A DNA stretch of 64,000 nucleotides from Pseudomonadota bacterium. GTDB lineage: Bacteria > Pseudomonadota > Gammaproteobacteria > Burkholderiales > Rhodocyclaceae. Where the stretch lies: assembly GCA_018261895.1 (NCBI GenBank), contig JAGTRT010000002.1:1-64000 (forward strand), read 5' to 3'. Positions 53,894 to 63,792 of this stretch are shown piece after piece. Every line of letters begins with the position of its first letter. The first letter of the stretch is position 1. Under the pieces are notes generated by a model. It saw only the letters and a program-made list of their open reading frames with translations. It was not told where the DNA came from and did no database searches. A program made the translations under genes and the position numbers.

Positions 53894-54940
53894 ATGGTTC
53901 ATCCCCGTCTGGCGCCGCTGGTCACGCTGTCCTGGCAACTTGCCGGGCACGTTGGCCTGCGTCCGAAGACCCGTTTGCAGAAGCCGTTCGTTCCGCCGGT
54001 AGCGGTTCGCCTGGCCGGCATGTTGCGCAACGGGGAATTCGACAACCTGCGCTTTGCCTTCGGCCGCGTGCATCGCGACAGTCAGCGCACGACCATCGAG
54101 GCCATGCTGACCCAACTCGATCAGGACGAATCGATTGACCAGTGGATGGAACGCCTCTGGAACTGGTATCGCTTTAACCGCGAATCGCAGTCGCGGGCCG
54201 TGCTCATCTACGGGCTGGTCCGGCAGGCCTGGGAGCGACGGGGTAGTCGCTGGGGCCGCGACGTGTCGGACGAACAGTGGGCCGGATTCAGCGAAGCGCT
54301 GGAAGAAGCGGAACGTCTGCTCGAAGCCGCCCTGGCCGCTGAGCCCGATCATGTCGACCTGATGTGCCTGGGCCTGATTTCAGCGCGGGGTCTGGGTTTG
54401 CCAATCGAGGAACACTGGAATCGCTTCCGCGCGTTGATCGCCGTCGATCCGGGGCATTTTCGCGGCCACGTGTCGATGCTTGAGAACCTCAAGGCGAAGT
54501 GGGGCGGCAGCGACGATGCGATGTTCCGTTTCGCCCGGGCGCGGCTTGCCCAGGCGCCGCAAGGCAGCAGTCTAGCGGCGCTGGTCGTGCTGGCACATTT
54601 TGAGATGCGCAACATGCGTTTCTGGCTGGGCGAAGCAGACCCGGACGGGTATTTTCGCGAGGCGGGTGTCGGCGACGAAATCGAGGCGGCCTGGCTGCGC
54701 TCGCTGGGCTCGCCCGACTACGTCGATGAAAAGAACGCTGAATTGCTGGCCAACCTGTTTGCTGCCGCGCTTTATCTCGCCCGGCGACCGGAAGCAGCAC
54801 GCCAGGCGTTGGCGATGATGAACGGACATTGCCTGGAAACGCCATGGCGCACGATGGCCACGACACCCAAGGAAAAAGCCCATTTCGGGTGGATTGTCGA
54901 TCGGGTGGAGCAGGAACTCGGGATGCCGGCGAGCGCCTAG
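53894..54940 (+). CDS. helical protein of unknown function
   Basis: 348 residues from ATG 53894 (TTG 53876 is in frame and overlaps the haemoglobin stop). Trp-rich and helical, with segments that look like TPR-type repeats (EALEEAERLLEAALAAEPDH) and a resemblance to DUF4034. No catalytic motif is visible. It may be co-transcribed with the haemoglobin gene. Confidence 0.72.
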   Translation: MVHPRLAPLVTLSWQLAGHVGLRPKTRLQKPFVPPVAVRLAGMLRNGEFDNLRFAFGRVHRDSQRTTIEAMLTQLDQDESIDQWMERLWNWYRFNRESQSRAVLIYGLVRQAWERRGSRWGRDVSDEQWAGFSEALEEAERLLEAALAAEPDHVDLMCLGLISARGLGLPIEEHWNRFRALIAVDPGHFRGHVSMLENLKAKWGGSDDAMFRFARARLAQAPQGSSLAALVVLAHFEMRNMRFWLGEADPDGYFREAGVGDEIEAAWLRSLGSPDYVDEKNAELLANLFAAALYLARRPEAARQALAMMNGHCLETPWRTMATTPKEKAHFGWIVDRVEQELGMPASA

Positions 54941-55129
54941 TCCAACGCTCCTTGCCAGCCCATCTGCACTGGGCGGGTAGGTAACCATGTCCGGCAGGCA
55001 CCTTGACGCCGGGGTGGGTTGTAACGACGCGGGATGGCGAGGTCCATTGCCAGGTATTTTTCCGTCTTTCAGGATGCTGCGGCGCACCATCGGTGGTAGA
55101 ATCACGCCTTTGATTTTTCAGGCCTTCCC

Positions 55130-56971
55130 ATGTCCGCTCGTCCCATTCGCAACATCGCCATCATTGCCCACGTTGACCACGGTAAAACCACGCTGGTCGA
55201 CCAACTGCTCCGCCAGTCCGGTACCTTCGCCGCTCACCAGCAACTGGTCGAGTGCGTCATGGACTCGAACGATCTGGAAAAAGAGCGCGGCATCACGATT
55301 CTGTCCAAGAACACCTCGGTCGAGTACGAAGGCGTGCACATCAACATCGTCGACACCCCGGGCCACGCGGACTTCGGCGGTGAAGTCGAGCGCGTACTGG
55401 GCATGGTCGATGGCGTGGTGCTGCTGGTCGATGCCGCCGAAGGCCCGATGCCGCAAACGCGTTTCGTGACCAAGAAGGCGCTGGCGCTGGGCCTGCGTCC
55501 GATCGTGCTGGTCAACAAGGTCGACCGTGACGGGGCTGATCCCGATCAGGCCGTCAATCTGACCTTCGACCTGTTCGACAAGCTTGGCGCGACCGACGAA
55601 CAACTCGATTTCCCCATCGTTTACGCTTCCGGCCTGAACGGTTGGGCGGCGATGGAGCTGGATCAGCCGCGCGAGAACATGAAGCCGCTGTTCGACACCA
55701 TCCTGCGCCACGTACCGGCCCCGGACGCCGATATCGAAGCCCCGCTGCAACTGCAGATCACCGCGCTTGACTACTCTTCCTACGTCGGTCGCATCGGCGT
55801 CGGCAAAATCAATCGCGGCAAGGTCAAGACCGGTCAGAACGTCCTGGTCATGTTCGGTACCGAAGAAGAGGCCGCCGAGCACGAGCGTACCCCGATCAAG
55901 GCCAAGATCGGCCAGGTGTTCGGCTACAAGGGCCTGAACAAGGTCGAACTGGCCGAAGGTCACGCCGGCGACATCGTCCAGATCACCGGCATCGAAGACC
56001 TCGTGCTGGGTTGCACGGTGACCGATCCGGAACAACCTGAATCCCTGCCGCTGCTGAAGATCGACGAGCCGACGCTGTCGATGCAGTTTATGGTCAATAC
56101 CAGCCCGCTGGCCGGTACCGAAGGCAAGTTCGTGACCAGCCGCCAGCTGCGCGACCGCCTGCACAAGGAACTGCTGACCAACATGGCGCTGCGCGTGCAT
56201 GACACGCCGAACGGTGACGTCTTCGACGTTGCCGGTCGCGGCGAACTGCACCTCGGCATCCTGCTCGAAAACATGCGTCGCGAAGGCTATGAACTGGCCG
56301 TCGGTCGTCCGCGCGTCGTCAAGAAGGTCATCGACGGTGTCGAGTGCGAGCCGTACGAGCAACTGACCGTCGACGTCGAGGAAGACACCCAGGGCGGCGT
56401 CATGGAAAGCCTCGGCCTGCGCAAGGGCGAGTTGCAGGACATGGTGCCGGACGGTCGCGGTCGCGTCCGTATCGAATACCGCATTCCGGCCCGTGGCCTG
56501 ATCGGTTTCCAGGGCGAATTCATGAACCTGACCCGCGGCAACGGCCTGATGAGCCACGTTTTCGACGACTACGCTCCAGTCAAGGATGGCAACGTCGCCG
56601 AGCGTCGCAACGGCGTGCTGATCTCCCAGGACAACGGCGAAGCCGTGGCCTACGCGCTGTGGAAGCTGCAGGATCGCGGCCGCATGTTCGTCAGCCCGGG
56701 TGAAAAGCTGTACGAGGGCATGATCATCGGTATCCACAGCCGTGAAAACGACCTCGTGGTCAATCCGATCAAGGGCAAGCAGCTGACCAACGTCCGTGCC
56801 TCCGGTACCGATGAAGCCGTGCGCCTGGTGCCGCCGGTTCAACTGAGCCTGGAAGCCGCGGTCGAGTTCATTGCCGAGGACGAACTGGTTGAACTGACGC
56901 CGAAGTCCATCCGTCTGCGCAAGCGTCACCTGACCGAAATCGAGCGCAAGCGCGCAGTACGCGGCCTCTAA
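55130..56971 (+). CDS. typA: ribosome-associated GTPase TypA/BipA
   Basis: Translational GTPase involved in ribosome assembly and stress growth. 613 residues, full length. G1 [15 protein letters not shown]3 [15 protein letters not shown]4 NKVDR; then domains II, III and V and the BipA-specific C-terminal domain. Preceded by TAGAAT about 27 bases before the ATG and followed by a strong terminator. Confidence 0.97.
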   Translation: MSARPIRNIAIIAHVDHGKTTLVDQLLRQSGTFAAHQQLVECVMDSNDLEKERGITILSKNTSVEYEGVHINIVDTPGHADFGGEVERVLGMVDGVVLLVDAAEGPMPQTRFVTKKALALGLRPIVLVNKVDRDGADPDQAVNLTFDLFDKLGATDEQLDFPIVYASGLNGWAAMELDQPRENMKPLFDTILRHVPAPDADIEAPLQLQITALDYSSYVGRIGVGKINRGKVKTGQNVLVMFGTEEEAAEHERTPIKAKIGQVFGYKGLNKVELAEGHAGDIVQITGIEDLVLGCTVTDPEQPESLPLLKIDEPTLSMQFMVNTSPLAGTEGKFVTSRQLRDRLHKELLTNMALRVHDTPNGDVFDVAGRGELHLGILLENMRREGYELAVGRPRVVKKVIDGVECEPYEQLTVDVEEDTQGGVMESLGLRKGELQDMVPDGRGRVRIEYRIPARGLIGFQGEFMNLTRGNGLMSHVFDDYAPVKDGNVAERRNGVLISQDNGEAVAYALWKLQDRGRMFVSPGEKLYEGMIIGIHSRENDLVVNPIKGKQLTNVRASGTDEAVRLVPPVQLSLEAAVEFIAEDELVELTPKSIRLRKRHLTEIERKRAVRGL

Positions 56972-56980
56972 ACGGAAACG

Positions 56981-57136
56981 ATGAGCTTCTGCCAACCCTG
57001 CCGGGATCTGGTGCAGAAACATAAAAAGGCGGCCCGATGGGTCGCCTTTTTGCTGATGCTGTCGATTTTCTTTACCGTACTCGGCGCCGTTTCGACGCCG
57101 GTCAGTTCGATCGGCTTTTGCAAGGTTTATCCGTGA
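56981..57136 (+). CDS. possible 51-residue single-pass membrane peptide
   Basis: Open frame starting 10 bases after typA: N-terminal MSFCQPCRDLVQKHKK, then one hydrophobic helix (about residues 20-40) and a final Cys. The typA terminator lies inside its first third, so if terminated there it would not be made. Either a spurious frame or a conditional read-through gene. Confidence 0.3.
   Translation: MSFCQPCRDLVQKHKKAARWVAFLLMLSIFFTVLGAVSTPVSSIGFCKVYP
57023..57051 (+). terminator. rho-independent terminator of typA
   Basis: 13-bp stem with one G-T pair (AAAAAGGCGGCCC and GGGTCGCCTTTTT) and a GAT loop, ending in five T. Confidence 0.88.
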
Positions 57137-57139
57137 ATC

Positions 57140-57177
57140 TCACGGTCAACCGGAAAAAAACGCCAAAATCGAAATTC
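57140..57177 (-). repeat. dispersed ~38-bp repeat, copy 12
   Basis: Reverse-orientation copy TCACGGTCAACCGGAAAA, then ACGCCAAAATCGAAATTC, in the typA-moaA gap; its end touches the moaA stop codon at 57176. Confidence 0.83.
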
Positions 57178-58246
57178 AGCCGCCGGTCATCGACATGAAG
57201 CGGACGACCTTGGGCGCCTCCATCTGTTGCGTGAAGTCGTGCCCGAAGGGCTTGATACCCATGCTGTCGATGATGGCCTGCCGCAACAGGTCATCGTCTC
57301 CCGCGCGTAGCGCAGTCAGGAGATTGGTTGCGTCATTCTGGCCAAGGCAGGGATAGAGCTCGCCCTTGGCTGTGATCCGGACGCGATTGCAGCTGTCGCA
57401 AAAGTTATGGCTGTGGGGCGAGATGAAGCCGACACGGGTCTCGCTGCCCGGCATGCGCCAATAGCGCGCCGGCCCGCCCGAGTCTTCGGTGGAGGGCACC
57501 AGTTCGAAATGATGCGACAGGCGCTCCCGAGTCTCTTCCGATGAAATGTAGGTCGTGTTGCGCCCGTGAATGTCGCCCAGCGGCATTTCCTCGATGAAGG
57601 AAATATCCAGCTCGTTTTCGATCGCGAACCTGACCAGATCGACGAATTCGTCATCGTTCGTCCCGCGCATCATCACCGCATTCAGTTTGGTGCGGCGAAA
57701 CCCTGCGTCGCGTGCGGCGGCGATTCCCCGAATCACCTTGGCCAGGTCGCCGATCCGGGTAATTTTCTTGAACCGCTCAGGATTCAGGGTGTCCAGGCTG
57801 ATGTTGAGCCGTTTGACCCCGGCATCGTGCAAGGCAGGCGCAAAGCGATCCAGTTGCGAGCCATTGGTGGTCAAGACAAGATTGTCCAGACCGGGGAGGG
57901 CGCCCAAACGTTCGATCAGCCACATGGCGTTCTTGCGCACCAGCGGCTCGCCGCCGGTGATCCGCAATTTGGTCACGCCCAAACCGACGAATACCGACGC
58001 AACGCGCAGACACTCCTCCAGGCTCATGACCGCCTCCCGGGGCAGGAAGGTCATTTCCTCGGCCATGCAGTACGTGCAGCGGAAATCGCAGCGGTCGGTG
58101 ATGGACAAACGAACGTAGGAAATCCGCCGGCCATACTTGTCCAGCAGCGCGCCTTCTGGATGCCCTCCGGCCGGCGCTTTGATCTGCGGCACGAAATCGG
58201 CGAGTCCTTCCGGTGTCAGTTCCTGCCGCAGCGTTTCATTTTGCAT
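57176..58246 (-). CDS. moaA: GTP 3',8-cyclase MoaA
   Basis: First step of molybdenum cofactor synthesis. 356 residues: N-terminal radical SAM motif CDFRCTYC, TGGEPLVRK, a C-terminal cluster motif FCDSCNRVRITAKGELYPC, and the required C-terminal Gly-Gly. A 30-residue N-terminal extension precedes the usual start region. No Moco riboswitch was recognised upstream. Confidence 0.96.
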   Translation of the reverse strand: MQNETLRQELTPEGLADFVPQIKAPAGGHPEGALLDKYGRRISYVRLSITDRCDFRCTYCMAEEMTFLPREAVMSLEECLRVASVFVGLGVTKLRITGGEPLVRKNAMWLIERLGALPGLDNLVLTTNGSQLDRFAPALHDAGVKRLNISLDTLNPERFKKITRIGDLAKVIRGIAAARDAGFRRTKLNAVMMRGTNDDEFVDLVRFAIENELDISFIEEMPLGDIHGRNTTYISSEETRERLSHHFELVPSTEDSGGPARYWRMPGSETRVGFISPHSHNFCDSCNRVRITAKGELYPCLGQNDATNLLTALRAGDDDLLRQAIIDSMGIKPFGHDFTQQMEAPKVVRFMSMTGG

Positions 58247-58505
58247 GGTGGATGATTCGACGAAGATTCACTGGAAGAGGTCGGTGGCAATCAGAACGCG
58301 CATTATCGGTAACTGATTTCCGCTAAACCAGTAGAGACATCAAAAAAACCGAAAGTTTCATCTCGCTTGAGATGATTTTCTCGCTGCCACGACGCGTTCA
58401 CCGTCCGGGAAATGCCGAAGATGATGCTATCATCAAGCAAAACACTGGCGATTCAGTCGAATAATCAAGGGGAAAAGCAGGAATGAAAACGCTCAACCAA
58501 AACAA
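58247..58505. other. intergenic region, no gene recognised
   Basis: About 260 bases between moaA and the tRNA terminator. It contains the moaA promoter region and some short inverted segments, but no convincing gene or riboswitch. A short frame from 58482 runs through the terminator and tRNA and was rejected. Confidence 0.5.
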
Positions 58506-58531
58506 AAAGCCCAACCGATTGGCTGGGCTTT
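58506..58531 (-). terminator. rho-independent terminator of tRNA-Asn
   Basis: AAAGCCCA/TGGGCTTT stem continued by CC/GG after one mismatch, loop of 4, followed on the minus strand by TT-G-TTTT. It may also act in the opposite direction. Confidence 0.82.
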
Positions 58532-58545
58532 CTGAAGTGTTTGTC

Positions 58546-58621
58546 TGGCTCCCCGACCTGGGCTCGAACCAGGGACCTACGGATTAACAGTCCGGCGCTC
58601 TACCGACTGAGCTATCGAGGA
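58546..58621 (-). tRNA. tRNA-Asn (GTT anticodon)
   Basis: 76-nt cloverleaf: acceptor TCCTCGA with TCGGGGA, D arm AGCTCAGTCGGTAGAGC, anticodon loop CTGTTAA, T arm with GGTTCGAGCC, and an encoded CCA end. Confidence 0.97.
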
Positions 58622-58633
58622 ACAGAGGTCCGC

Positions 58634-58662
58634 ATTATAGGAGTAGAATCCCCTAGTGTCAA
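58634..58662 (-). promoter_or_regulatory. consensus sigma70 promoter of tRNA-Asn
   Basis: Minus-strand TTGACA (58662-58657) and TATAAT (58639-58634) separated by exactly 17 bases; both hexamers perfect. It stands 12 bases before the tRNA. Confidence 0.9.
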
Positions 58663-58699
58663 GCGTTTTGTCGATTTTGAAGAAGAAAAAAACAGGCTT

Positions 58700-60388
58700 A
58701 TGGATTCCAATTTGATCTACGCAAAAACGCCAACCGGCGATGAGGCTGTTCGTCAAAGTACCCGCGTTGTGCAGCGCAATCTTCGTATGGTTCTGGTGCA
58801 AGTCGACGGCAAGATGACCGTTGACGAACTGATCGCCAAGATTGGCAATCCGAGGCTGGTTCAGACGGCATTGCGCGAGCTGGAAGAGGGTGGATATATC
58901 GCACCGACCGTCGCTGCGGTATCCGTCTGGGAAGAAAGCAGGAAAGCGGCAAAGCTGGAAACGCCAGAAGAACCCGCTGCGCCCATGTCGCAATTCTCCA
59001 CCTTCGGCCCGAAGTCGGCGACACCTCCCGATTTGAAAATACACGAAAGCGCGGCGAGTCATTTTTCCTCGTTCGGAAAACCGATTCTTCCTTCACCTTC
59101 CAGAAGCACAAACGAAGCGGTTCGCCCAACGGTTGCCGAACCCCGGGAGGAGGAGCCGCGCGTGTACACAAAACGGATGTCGGCTCGGCGAAAAGTCTTC
59201 CTGACCGTTACATCGTTTCTTTTTGTGCTCGCAGCGATAGTCGTCTTCTACCCCTACGGCAATTTCAAACCAGCCTTGGAAGCGTCGGCTACACGCATGC
59301 TCGATACGCCGGTCAGTATCGACAGTGTCGGTGTCAGCCTCTATCCCACGCCGTCGTTGAAACTGTCAGGGCTCACCATTGGCGGGATGTCCGATGCGAG
59401 GATTACTGAGGTACGAATCTCGTCCCCGCTGTCACTATTGGGGACAGCCCCGCACAAGGTGAGTTCCATTGAGGTTATCGGCGCCGCCTTGCCGGTCAGT
59501 CGCCTGGTTGCCATGCCGCTGTTCGTGCTCGGCAATCTGGCGAATCAGGACCTGATGGCGCGAAAGATTCTGATCAATGGCCTGCAACTGTCGATGAGCA
59601 ATAGCCTGACCGTCAATGACCTGATGGGGGAACTCGTATTTCGCCCGGACGGCATGCTGGATAAAGCCACCTTTGAAACCGTCGATCGCAGCGTGCTGGT
59701 GAATGCTCAACCAAGTGCCCAGGGCATAGCCCTGAATATCGAAGGCAGGGCCTGGACGCCTGCGGGAGCCCCCGTTTCCTTCGCTTCCCTTCAAGCAAAG
59801 GGCTTGCTGCAAAAAGACAAATTGCTCGTCCAGAACATTGACACCACTTTCCTGGGCGGCATTCTGCGGGGAAACTGGCTTCTGGACTGGGGCAACGGCC
59901 TGATGATGGCAGGTGATGGCACGCTGAGTCGTCTCGACAGCCGAAAAGTCAGCGCAGCCTTTGCACCGTTGCTGAAGATCGATGGCGACATGAGCGGCAC
60001 GATTCGCCTGCGTTCGAGTGGTCGGGACTGGGTGAGCTTGTGGAGCAGTGTGGAAGCGGTGCTGGTGACGGAAATCACCCGCGGTGCGCTGCATGGCGTG
60101 GATCTGGGAGAAGCGGTTCGCCGGAGCGGGGTTTCCGAAGTCAGGGCAGGCTCGACCAAGTTTGACCGATTGCGTTCGTCAATCAATATCAGCCCGAAAC
60201 AGATTGTCGGCCGGGAGGTGAAGATGGATGCAGGCATGGTGACGGCAACTGGTCAATTCAGTGCATCGCCGGCCGGGCAGGTTGATGGCAACATGGCCGT
60301 AACACTCCAGACATCGGTGGCAACGCAGAATGCGAGCGTACGCATCTACGGTGTTTTGCCCGACCTCAGCGCATCGACCCGGAAATAA
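58700..60388 (+). CDS. AsmA-like protein with cytoplasmic helical N-domain
   Basis: 562 residues from ATG 58700. Residues 1-70 look like a small DUF4388-type winged-helix domain (GKMTVDELIAKIGN, TALRELEEGGYIAP), then a Ser/Pro linker, one membrane helix at about 166-187, and a long periplasmic region with AsmA-type beta pattern (DTPVSIDSVGVSLYPTPSLK, and later RLRSSGRDW). AsmA-like proteins act in lipid transport between membranes. The start overlaps the tRNA promoter region. Function of this two-sided design is unknown. Confidence 0.8.
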   Translation: MDSNLIYAKTPTGDEAVRQSTRVVQRNLRMVLVQVDGKMTVDELIAKIGNPRLVQTALRELEEGGYIAPTVAAVSVWEESRKAAKLETPEEPAAPMSQFSTFGPKSATPPDLKIHESAASHFSSFGKPILPSPSRSTNEAVRPTVAEPREEEPRVYTKRMSARRKVFLTVTSFLFVLAAIVVFYPYGNFKPALEASATRMLDTPVSIDSVGVSLYPTPSLKLSGLTIGGMSDARITEVRISSPLSLLGTAPHKVSSIEVIGAALPVSRLVAMPLFVLGNLANQDLMARKILINGLQLSMSNSLTVNDLMGELVFRPDGMLDKATFETVDRSVLVNAQPSAQGIALNIEGRAWTPAGAPVSFASLQAKGLLQKDKLLVQNIDTTFLGGILRGNWLLDWGNGLMMAGDGTLSRLDSRKVSAAFAPLLKIDGDMSGTIRLRSSGRDWVSLWSSVEAVLVTEITRGALHGVDLGEAVRRSGVSEVRAGSTKFDRLRSSINISPKQIVGREVKMDAGMVTATGQFSASPAGQVDGNMAVTLQTSVATQNASVRIYGVLPDLSASTRK

Positions 60389-60416
60389 AAAAGGCGGAAC
60401 TTGCGTTCCGCCTTTT
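60389..60416. terminator. bidirectional terminator between AsmA-like gene and aminotransferase
   Basis: 12-bp perfect stem (AAAAGGCGGAAC and GTTCCGCCTTTT) with a TTGC loop, A/T-rich on both sides, between two convergent genes. Confidence 0.88.
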
Positions 60417-60440
60417 CATCGCCGCAAGCGCGGCAAAAAC

Positions 60441-61649
60441 TCAAGCCTTCGTTACAGCAGCAATAGCCTTGGCCACGTATTCGAGGTTCTTGCTATTCAG
60501 TGCAGCAAGGCAGATACGGCCGGTCGATACCGCGTAAATTCCAAACTCTTCGCGCATGCGGTCAACCTGGGCAACGCTTAGCCCGGTGTAGGAGAACATG
60601 CCGCGCTGCTGGGCAACGAACGAGAAGTCCTGGGCAACGCCTTGGGCCTTGATCGCATCGACCAGCCCGGTGCGCATCGCACGGATGCGGTCGCGCATGC
60701 CGGCCAGTTCCGTTTCCCACATCTGGCGCAACTCTGCAGAGGCCAGAACGCCTGCAACCAGAGCACCACCATGCGTGGGCGGGTTGGAATAGTTGGTGCG
60801 GATGACACGCTTGACCTGCGACATGACGCGAGCAGATTCATCCTTGCCGGCGGTGACGATCGACAGGGCGCCAACGCGCTCACCGTACAGCGAGAAATTC
60901 TTGGAGAAGGAGCTCGAGGCGAAGAATTGCAGGCCAGACGCCGAGAAGGCGCGAACGGCCACGGCATCGGCATCAATGCCGTCAGCAAAACCTTGGTAGG
61001 CCATGTCCAGGAAGGGGACGAGACCGCGATCCTGGCAGATCGCGACAATTTCGCCCCACTGGGCGTCAGTCAGATCGGCACCGGTAGGATTGTGGCAGCA
61101 GGCGTGCAACAGGATGATCGAGCCAGCGGCCAGACCGTTGAGGCAGGCCTTCATGCCGGCGAAATTGACGCCACGCGTCGCTGCATCGTAGTAGGGATAG
61201 TTTTCAACGACAAAACCGGCCGACTCGAAGAGAGCGCGGTGGTTTTCCCAGGACGGGTCACTGATGTAGACCTTGGCATCCGGATTAAGTCGCTTCAGGT
61301 AATCGGCGCCGATCTTGAGTGCGCCGGTGCCACCGAGTGCCTGGGCAGTGATAACCTGTCCATTGGCGATCAGCGGAGATTCCTTGCCCAGCAACAGATT
61401 TTGTACTGCCTGATTGTAGGCGGGGGAGCCTTCAATTGGCTGATAACCACGCGGCAGAGCAGATTTCACGCGAGCGTCTTCTGCAGCCTTGACAGCGGCC
61501 AGTAGCGGAATCTTCCCGTTGTCGTCGAAATACACGCCAACACCCAGATTGACCTTGGTGGTGCGTACATCGGCGTTGAAGGCTTCGTTCAAACCGAGGA
61601 TAGGGTCGCGCGGGGCCATTTCCACCGCAGCGAAGATCGAAGAGGACAT
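60441..61649 (-). CDS. tyrB: aromatic/aspartate aminotransferase (class I)
   Basis: PLP aminotransferase of the AspC/TyrB group, 402 residues from ATG 61649 (GGAG 5 bases upstream). PLP Lys in SSSFSKNFSLYGERVG; also NLGVGVYFDDNGKIPLL and HACCHNPTGADLT. AspC and TyrB specificities cannot be separated safely; the symbol is the best guess. Divergent from uvrB as in many betaproteobacteria. Confidence 0.9.
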   Translation of the reverse strand: MSSSIFAAVEMAPRDPILGLNEAFNADVRTTKVNLGVGVYFDDNGKIPLLAAVKAAEDARVKSALPRGYQPIEGSPAYNQAVQNLLLGKESPLIANGQVITAQALGGTGALKIGADYLKRLNPDAKVYISDPSWENHRALFESAGFVVENYPYYDAATRGVNFAGMKACLNGLAAGSIILLHACCHNPTGADLTDAQWGEIVAICQDRGLVPFLDMAYQGFADGIDADAVAVRAFSASGLQFFASSSFSKNFSLYGERVGALSIVTAGKDESARVMSQVKRVIRTNYSNPPTHGGALVAGVLASAELRQMWETELAGMRDRIRAMRTGLVDAIKAQGVAQDFSFVAQQRGMFSYTGLSVAQVDRMREEFGIYAVSTGRICLAALNSKNLEYVAKAIAAVTKA

Positions 61650-61725
61650 AGGAACTCCGTGAAATAATACAAAGAATGTCCGCGCGACCGATTTGCCGCG
61701 CAACGAAAAACCGAAGAATTTTAGC

Positions 61726-63792
61726 ATGAGCCCAACCAACAGCATCATTCCTGTCGTCTGCTTTGACGGCAGCCCCTATCGACTGCATCAGCCGTTCCCG
61801 CCAGCCGGGGATCAGCCGGAGGCCATTCGACAGCTTGTTGAAGGCCTGGAGGACGGTTTGTCGTTTCAGACCTTGCTGGGCGTAACCGGGTCTGGCAAAA
61901 CCTATACGATGGCCAACGTGATAGCGCGTACCGGTCGTCCAGCACTGATCCTGGCGCCAAACAAGACACTGGCGGCACAGCTCTATTCCGAATTCAAGGA
62001 ATTCTTCCCGGAAAACGCGGTTGAATACTTCGTTTCCTATTACGACTATTACCAGCCAGAAGCCTATGTGCCATCGCGTGACCTGTTCATCGAAAAGGAC
62101 AGCTCAATCAACGAACACATCGAGCAGATGCGCCTGTCTGCGACGAAGAGCCTGATCGAACGACGGGATGTCGTTATCGTCGCGACGGTTTCGTGCATCT
62201 ATGGCATCGGCGATCGGGACGAATACCACAACATGATTCTGACCATGCGGGTCGGGGATCGGCTGGATCAACGGGCAATCGTCAAACGCCTGACGGACAT
62301 GCAGTACGAACGCAACGAAATGGATTTTCATCGGGGAACATTTCGCGTCAGAGGGGACATCATCGATATTTTCCCGGCGGAGCATGCCGAGCACGCCATC
62401 CGGGTCTCCTTGTTCGACGACGAGGTCGAAGGGCTGCAATTTTTTGATCCATTGACCGGCCACCTCCTGCACAAGGCGCTTCGTTTTACCGTATTTCCAG
62501 CCTCTCATTACGTAACGCCGCGCGCTACCGTGATTAGAGCGATAGAAGCCATCAAGGAGGAGTTGCGCGAACGTACGGATTTCTTCACGAAGAACAGTAA
62601 GCTGGTTGAGGCACAGCGTATCGAGCAGCGCACCCGATTTGATCTGGAAATGCTCGATCAGATCGGTTTTTGCAAGGGCATCGAAAACTATTCCCGGCAT
62701 TTCTCCGGGCGCAAGGCTGGGGAGTCGCCTCCCACGCTGATTGATTATCTGCCCGCTGACGCACTGATGTTTATCGACGAGTCGCACGTTACGATTGGCC
62801 AGGTTGGCGGCATGTACAAGGGAGATCGCTCGCGCAAGGAAAACCTGGTCGATTATGGATTTCGCTTGCCATCGGCGCTGGACAATCGTCCATTGCAATT
62901 CGCCGAGTTCGAAGCGCACATGCGGCAAACGGTCTTTGTGTCGGCCACACCTGCCGACTACGAGCAGCAGCGTTCCGGTCAGGTTGTTGAACAGCTTGTT
63001 CGCCCCACCGGCCTGATTGATCCGGAGGTGATCGTCCGGCCGGCCTCGACACAAGTGGACGATCTACTGGCCGAAATTGGCAAAAGGATCGCAGTTGGCG
63101 AACGTGTACTGGTGACCACGCTGACAAAGCGCATGGCCGAAGACCTGACTGATTTTCTGGCAGATAACGGGATCAAGGTACGTTATCTCCATTCGGATAT
63201 TGACACCGTCGAGCGGGTGGAAATCATTCGCGACCTGCGTCTCGGTGAATTCGATGTGCTCGTCGGCATCAATCTTCTGCGCGAAGGTCTGGATATTCCC
63301 GAGGTTTCGCTGGTCGCCATTCTGGATGCCGACAAGGAAGGTTTTTTGCGCTCGGAACGTTCCCTGATTCAGACAATCGGCCGCGCTGCACGCCATATCA
63401 ATGGCACAGCGATCCTGTATGCTGATACGATTACAAGGTCCATGCAGCAGGCGATGGCCGAAACAGGGCGGCGGCGCGAGAAACAAATCAGCTTCAATCT
63501 GGAGCGCGGCATTACCCCGCGCGGGGTGTCCAAAAAGATCAAGGACATCATTGATGGGGTTTATGATGCGGAAACGGCTCAGACTGAACTGAAGGCTGCC
63601 CAGCGGTTGGCAAGTTACGATGCCATGGATGAAAAGACAGTGGCCAGGAAAATAAAGCAGCTCGAAAAAACGATGCTGGAGTGTGCAAGAAACCTGGAAT
63701 TCGAAAAAGCGGCGGCGGCCCGCGACGAACTTTTCCGACTCAAGGAGCGGATATTTGGCGTTGCGCGGCACGACCCTGACGGAGAGACATAA
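61726..63792 (+). CDS. uvrB: excinuclease ABC subunit B
   Basis: Damage-verifying helicase of nucleotide excision repair. 688 residues from ATG 61726. Walker [15 protein letters not shown], the beta-hairpin region [14 protein letters not shown], helicase box [29 protein letters not shown], and a C-terminal UVR domain ([13 protein letters not shown]). It overlaps the phosphatase gene by one base (TAATG). Confidence 0.97.
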   Translation: MSPTNSIIPVVCFDGSPYRLHQPFPPAGDQPEAIRQLVEGLEDGLSFQTLLGVTGSGKTYTMANVIARTGRPALILAPNKTLAAQLYSEFKEFFPENAVEYFVSYYDYYQPEAYVPSRDLFIEKDSSINEHIEQMRLSATKSLIERRDVVIVATVSCIYGIGDRDEYHNMILTMRVGDRLDQRAIVKRLTDMQYERNEMDFHRGTFRVRGDIIDIFPAEHAEHAIRVSLFDDEVEGLQFFDPLTGHLLHKALRFTVFPASHYVTPRATVIRAIEAIKEELRERTDFFTKNSKLVEAQRIEQRTRFDLEMLDQIGFCKGIENYSRHFSGRKAGESPPTLIDYLPADALMFIDESHVTIGQVGGMYKGDRSRKENLVDYGFRLPSALDNRPLQFAEFEAHMRQTVFVSATPADYEQQRSGQVVEQLVRPTGLIDPEVIVRPASTQVDDLLAEIGKRIAVGERVLVTTLTKRMAEDLTDFLADNGIKVRYLHSDIDTVERVEIIRDLRLGEFDVLVGINLLREGLDIPEVSLVAILDADKEGFLRSERSLIQTIGRAARHINGTAILYADTITRSMQQAMAETGRRREKQISFNLERGITPRGVSKKIKDIIDGVYDAETAQTELKAAQRLASYDAMDEKTVARKIKQLEKTMLECARNLEFEKAAAARDELFRLKERIFGVARHDPDGET

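Noticed and set aside
55118-57022. 634-codon frame antisense to typA
   Set aside because: Complete mirror of a highly conserved GTPase gene.
58247-58320. Molybdenum cofactor riboswitch upstream of moaA
   Set aside because: The leader is short and no conserved riboswitch elements could be made out.
58482-58586. Short frame with a ribosome-site-like sequence before the tRNA
   Set aside because: Runs through the tRNA terminator and into the tRNA-Asn gene, so it is not a plausible gene.
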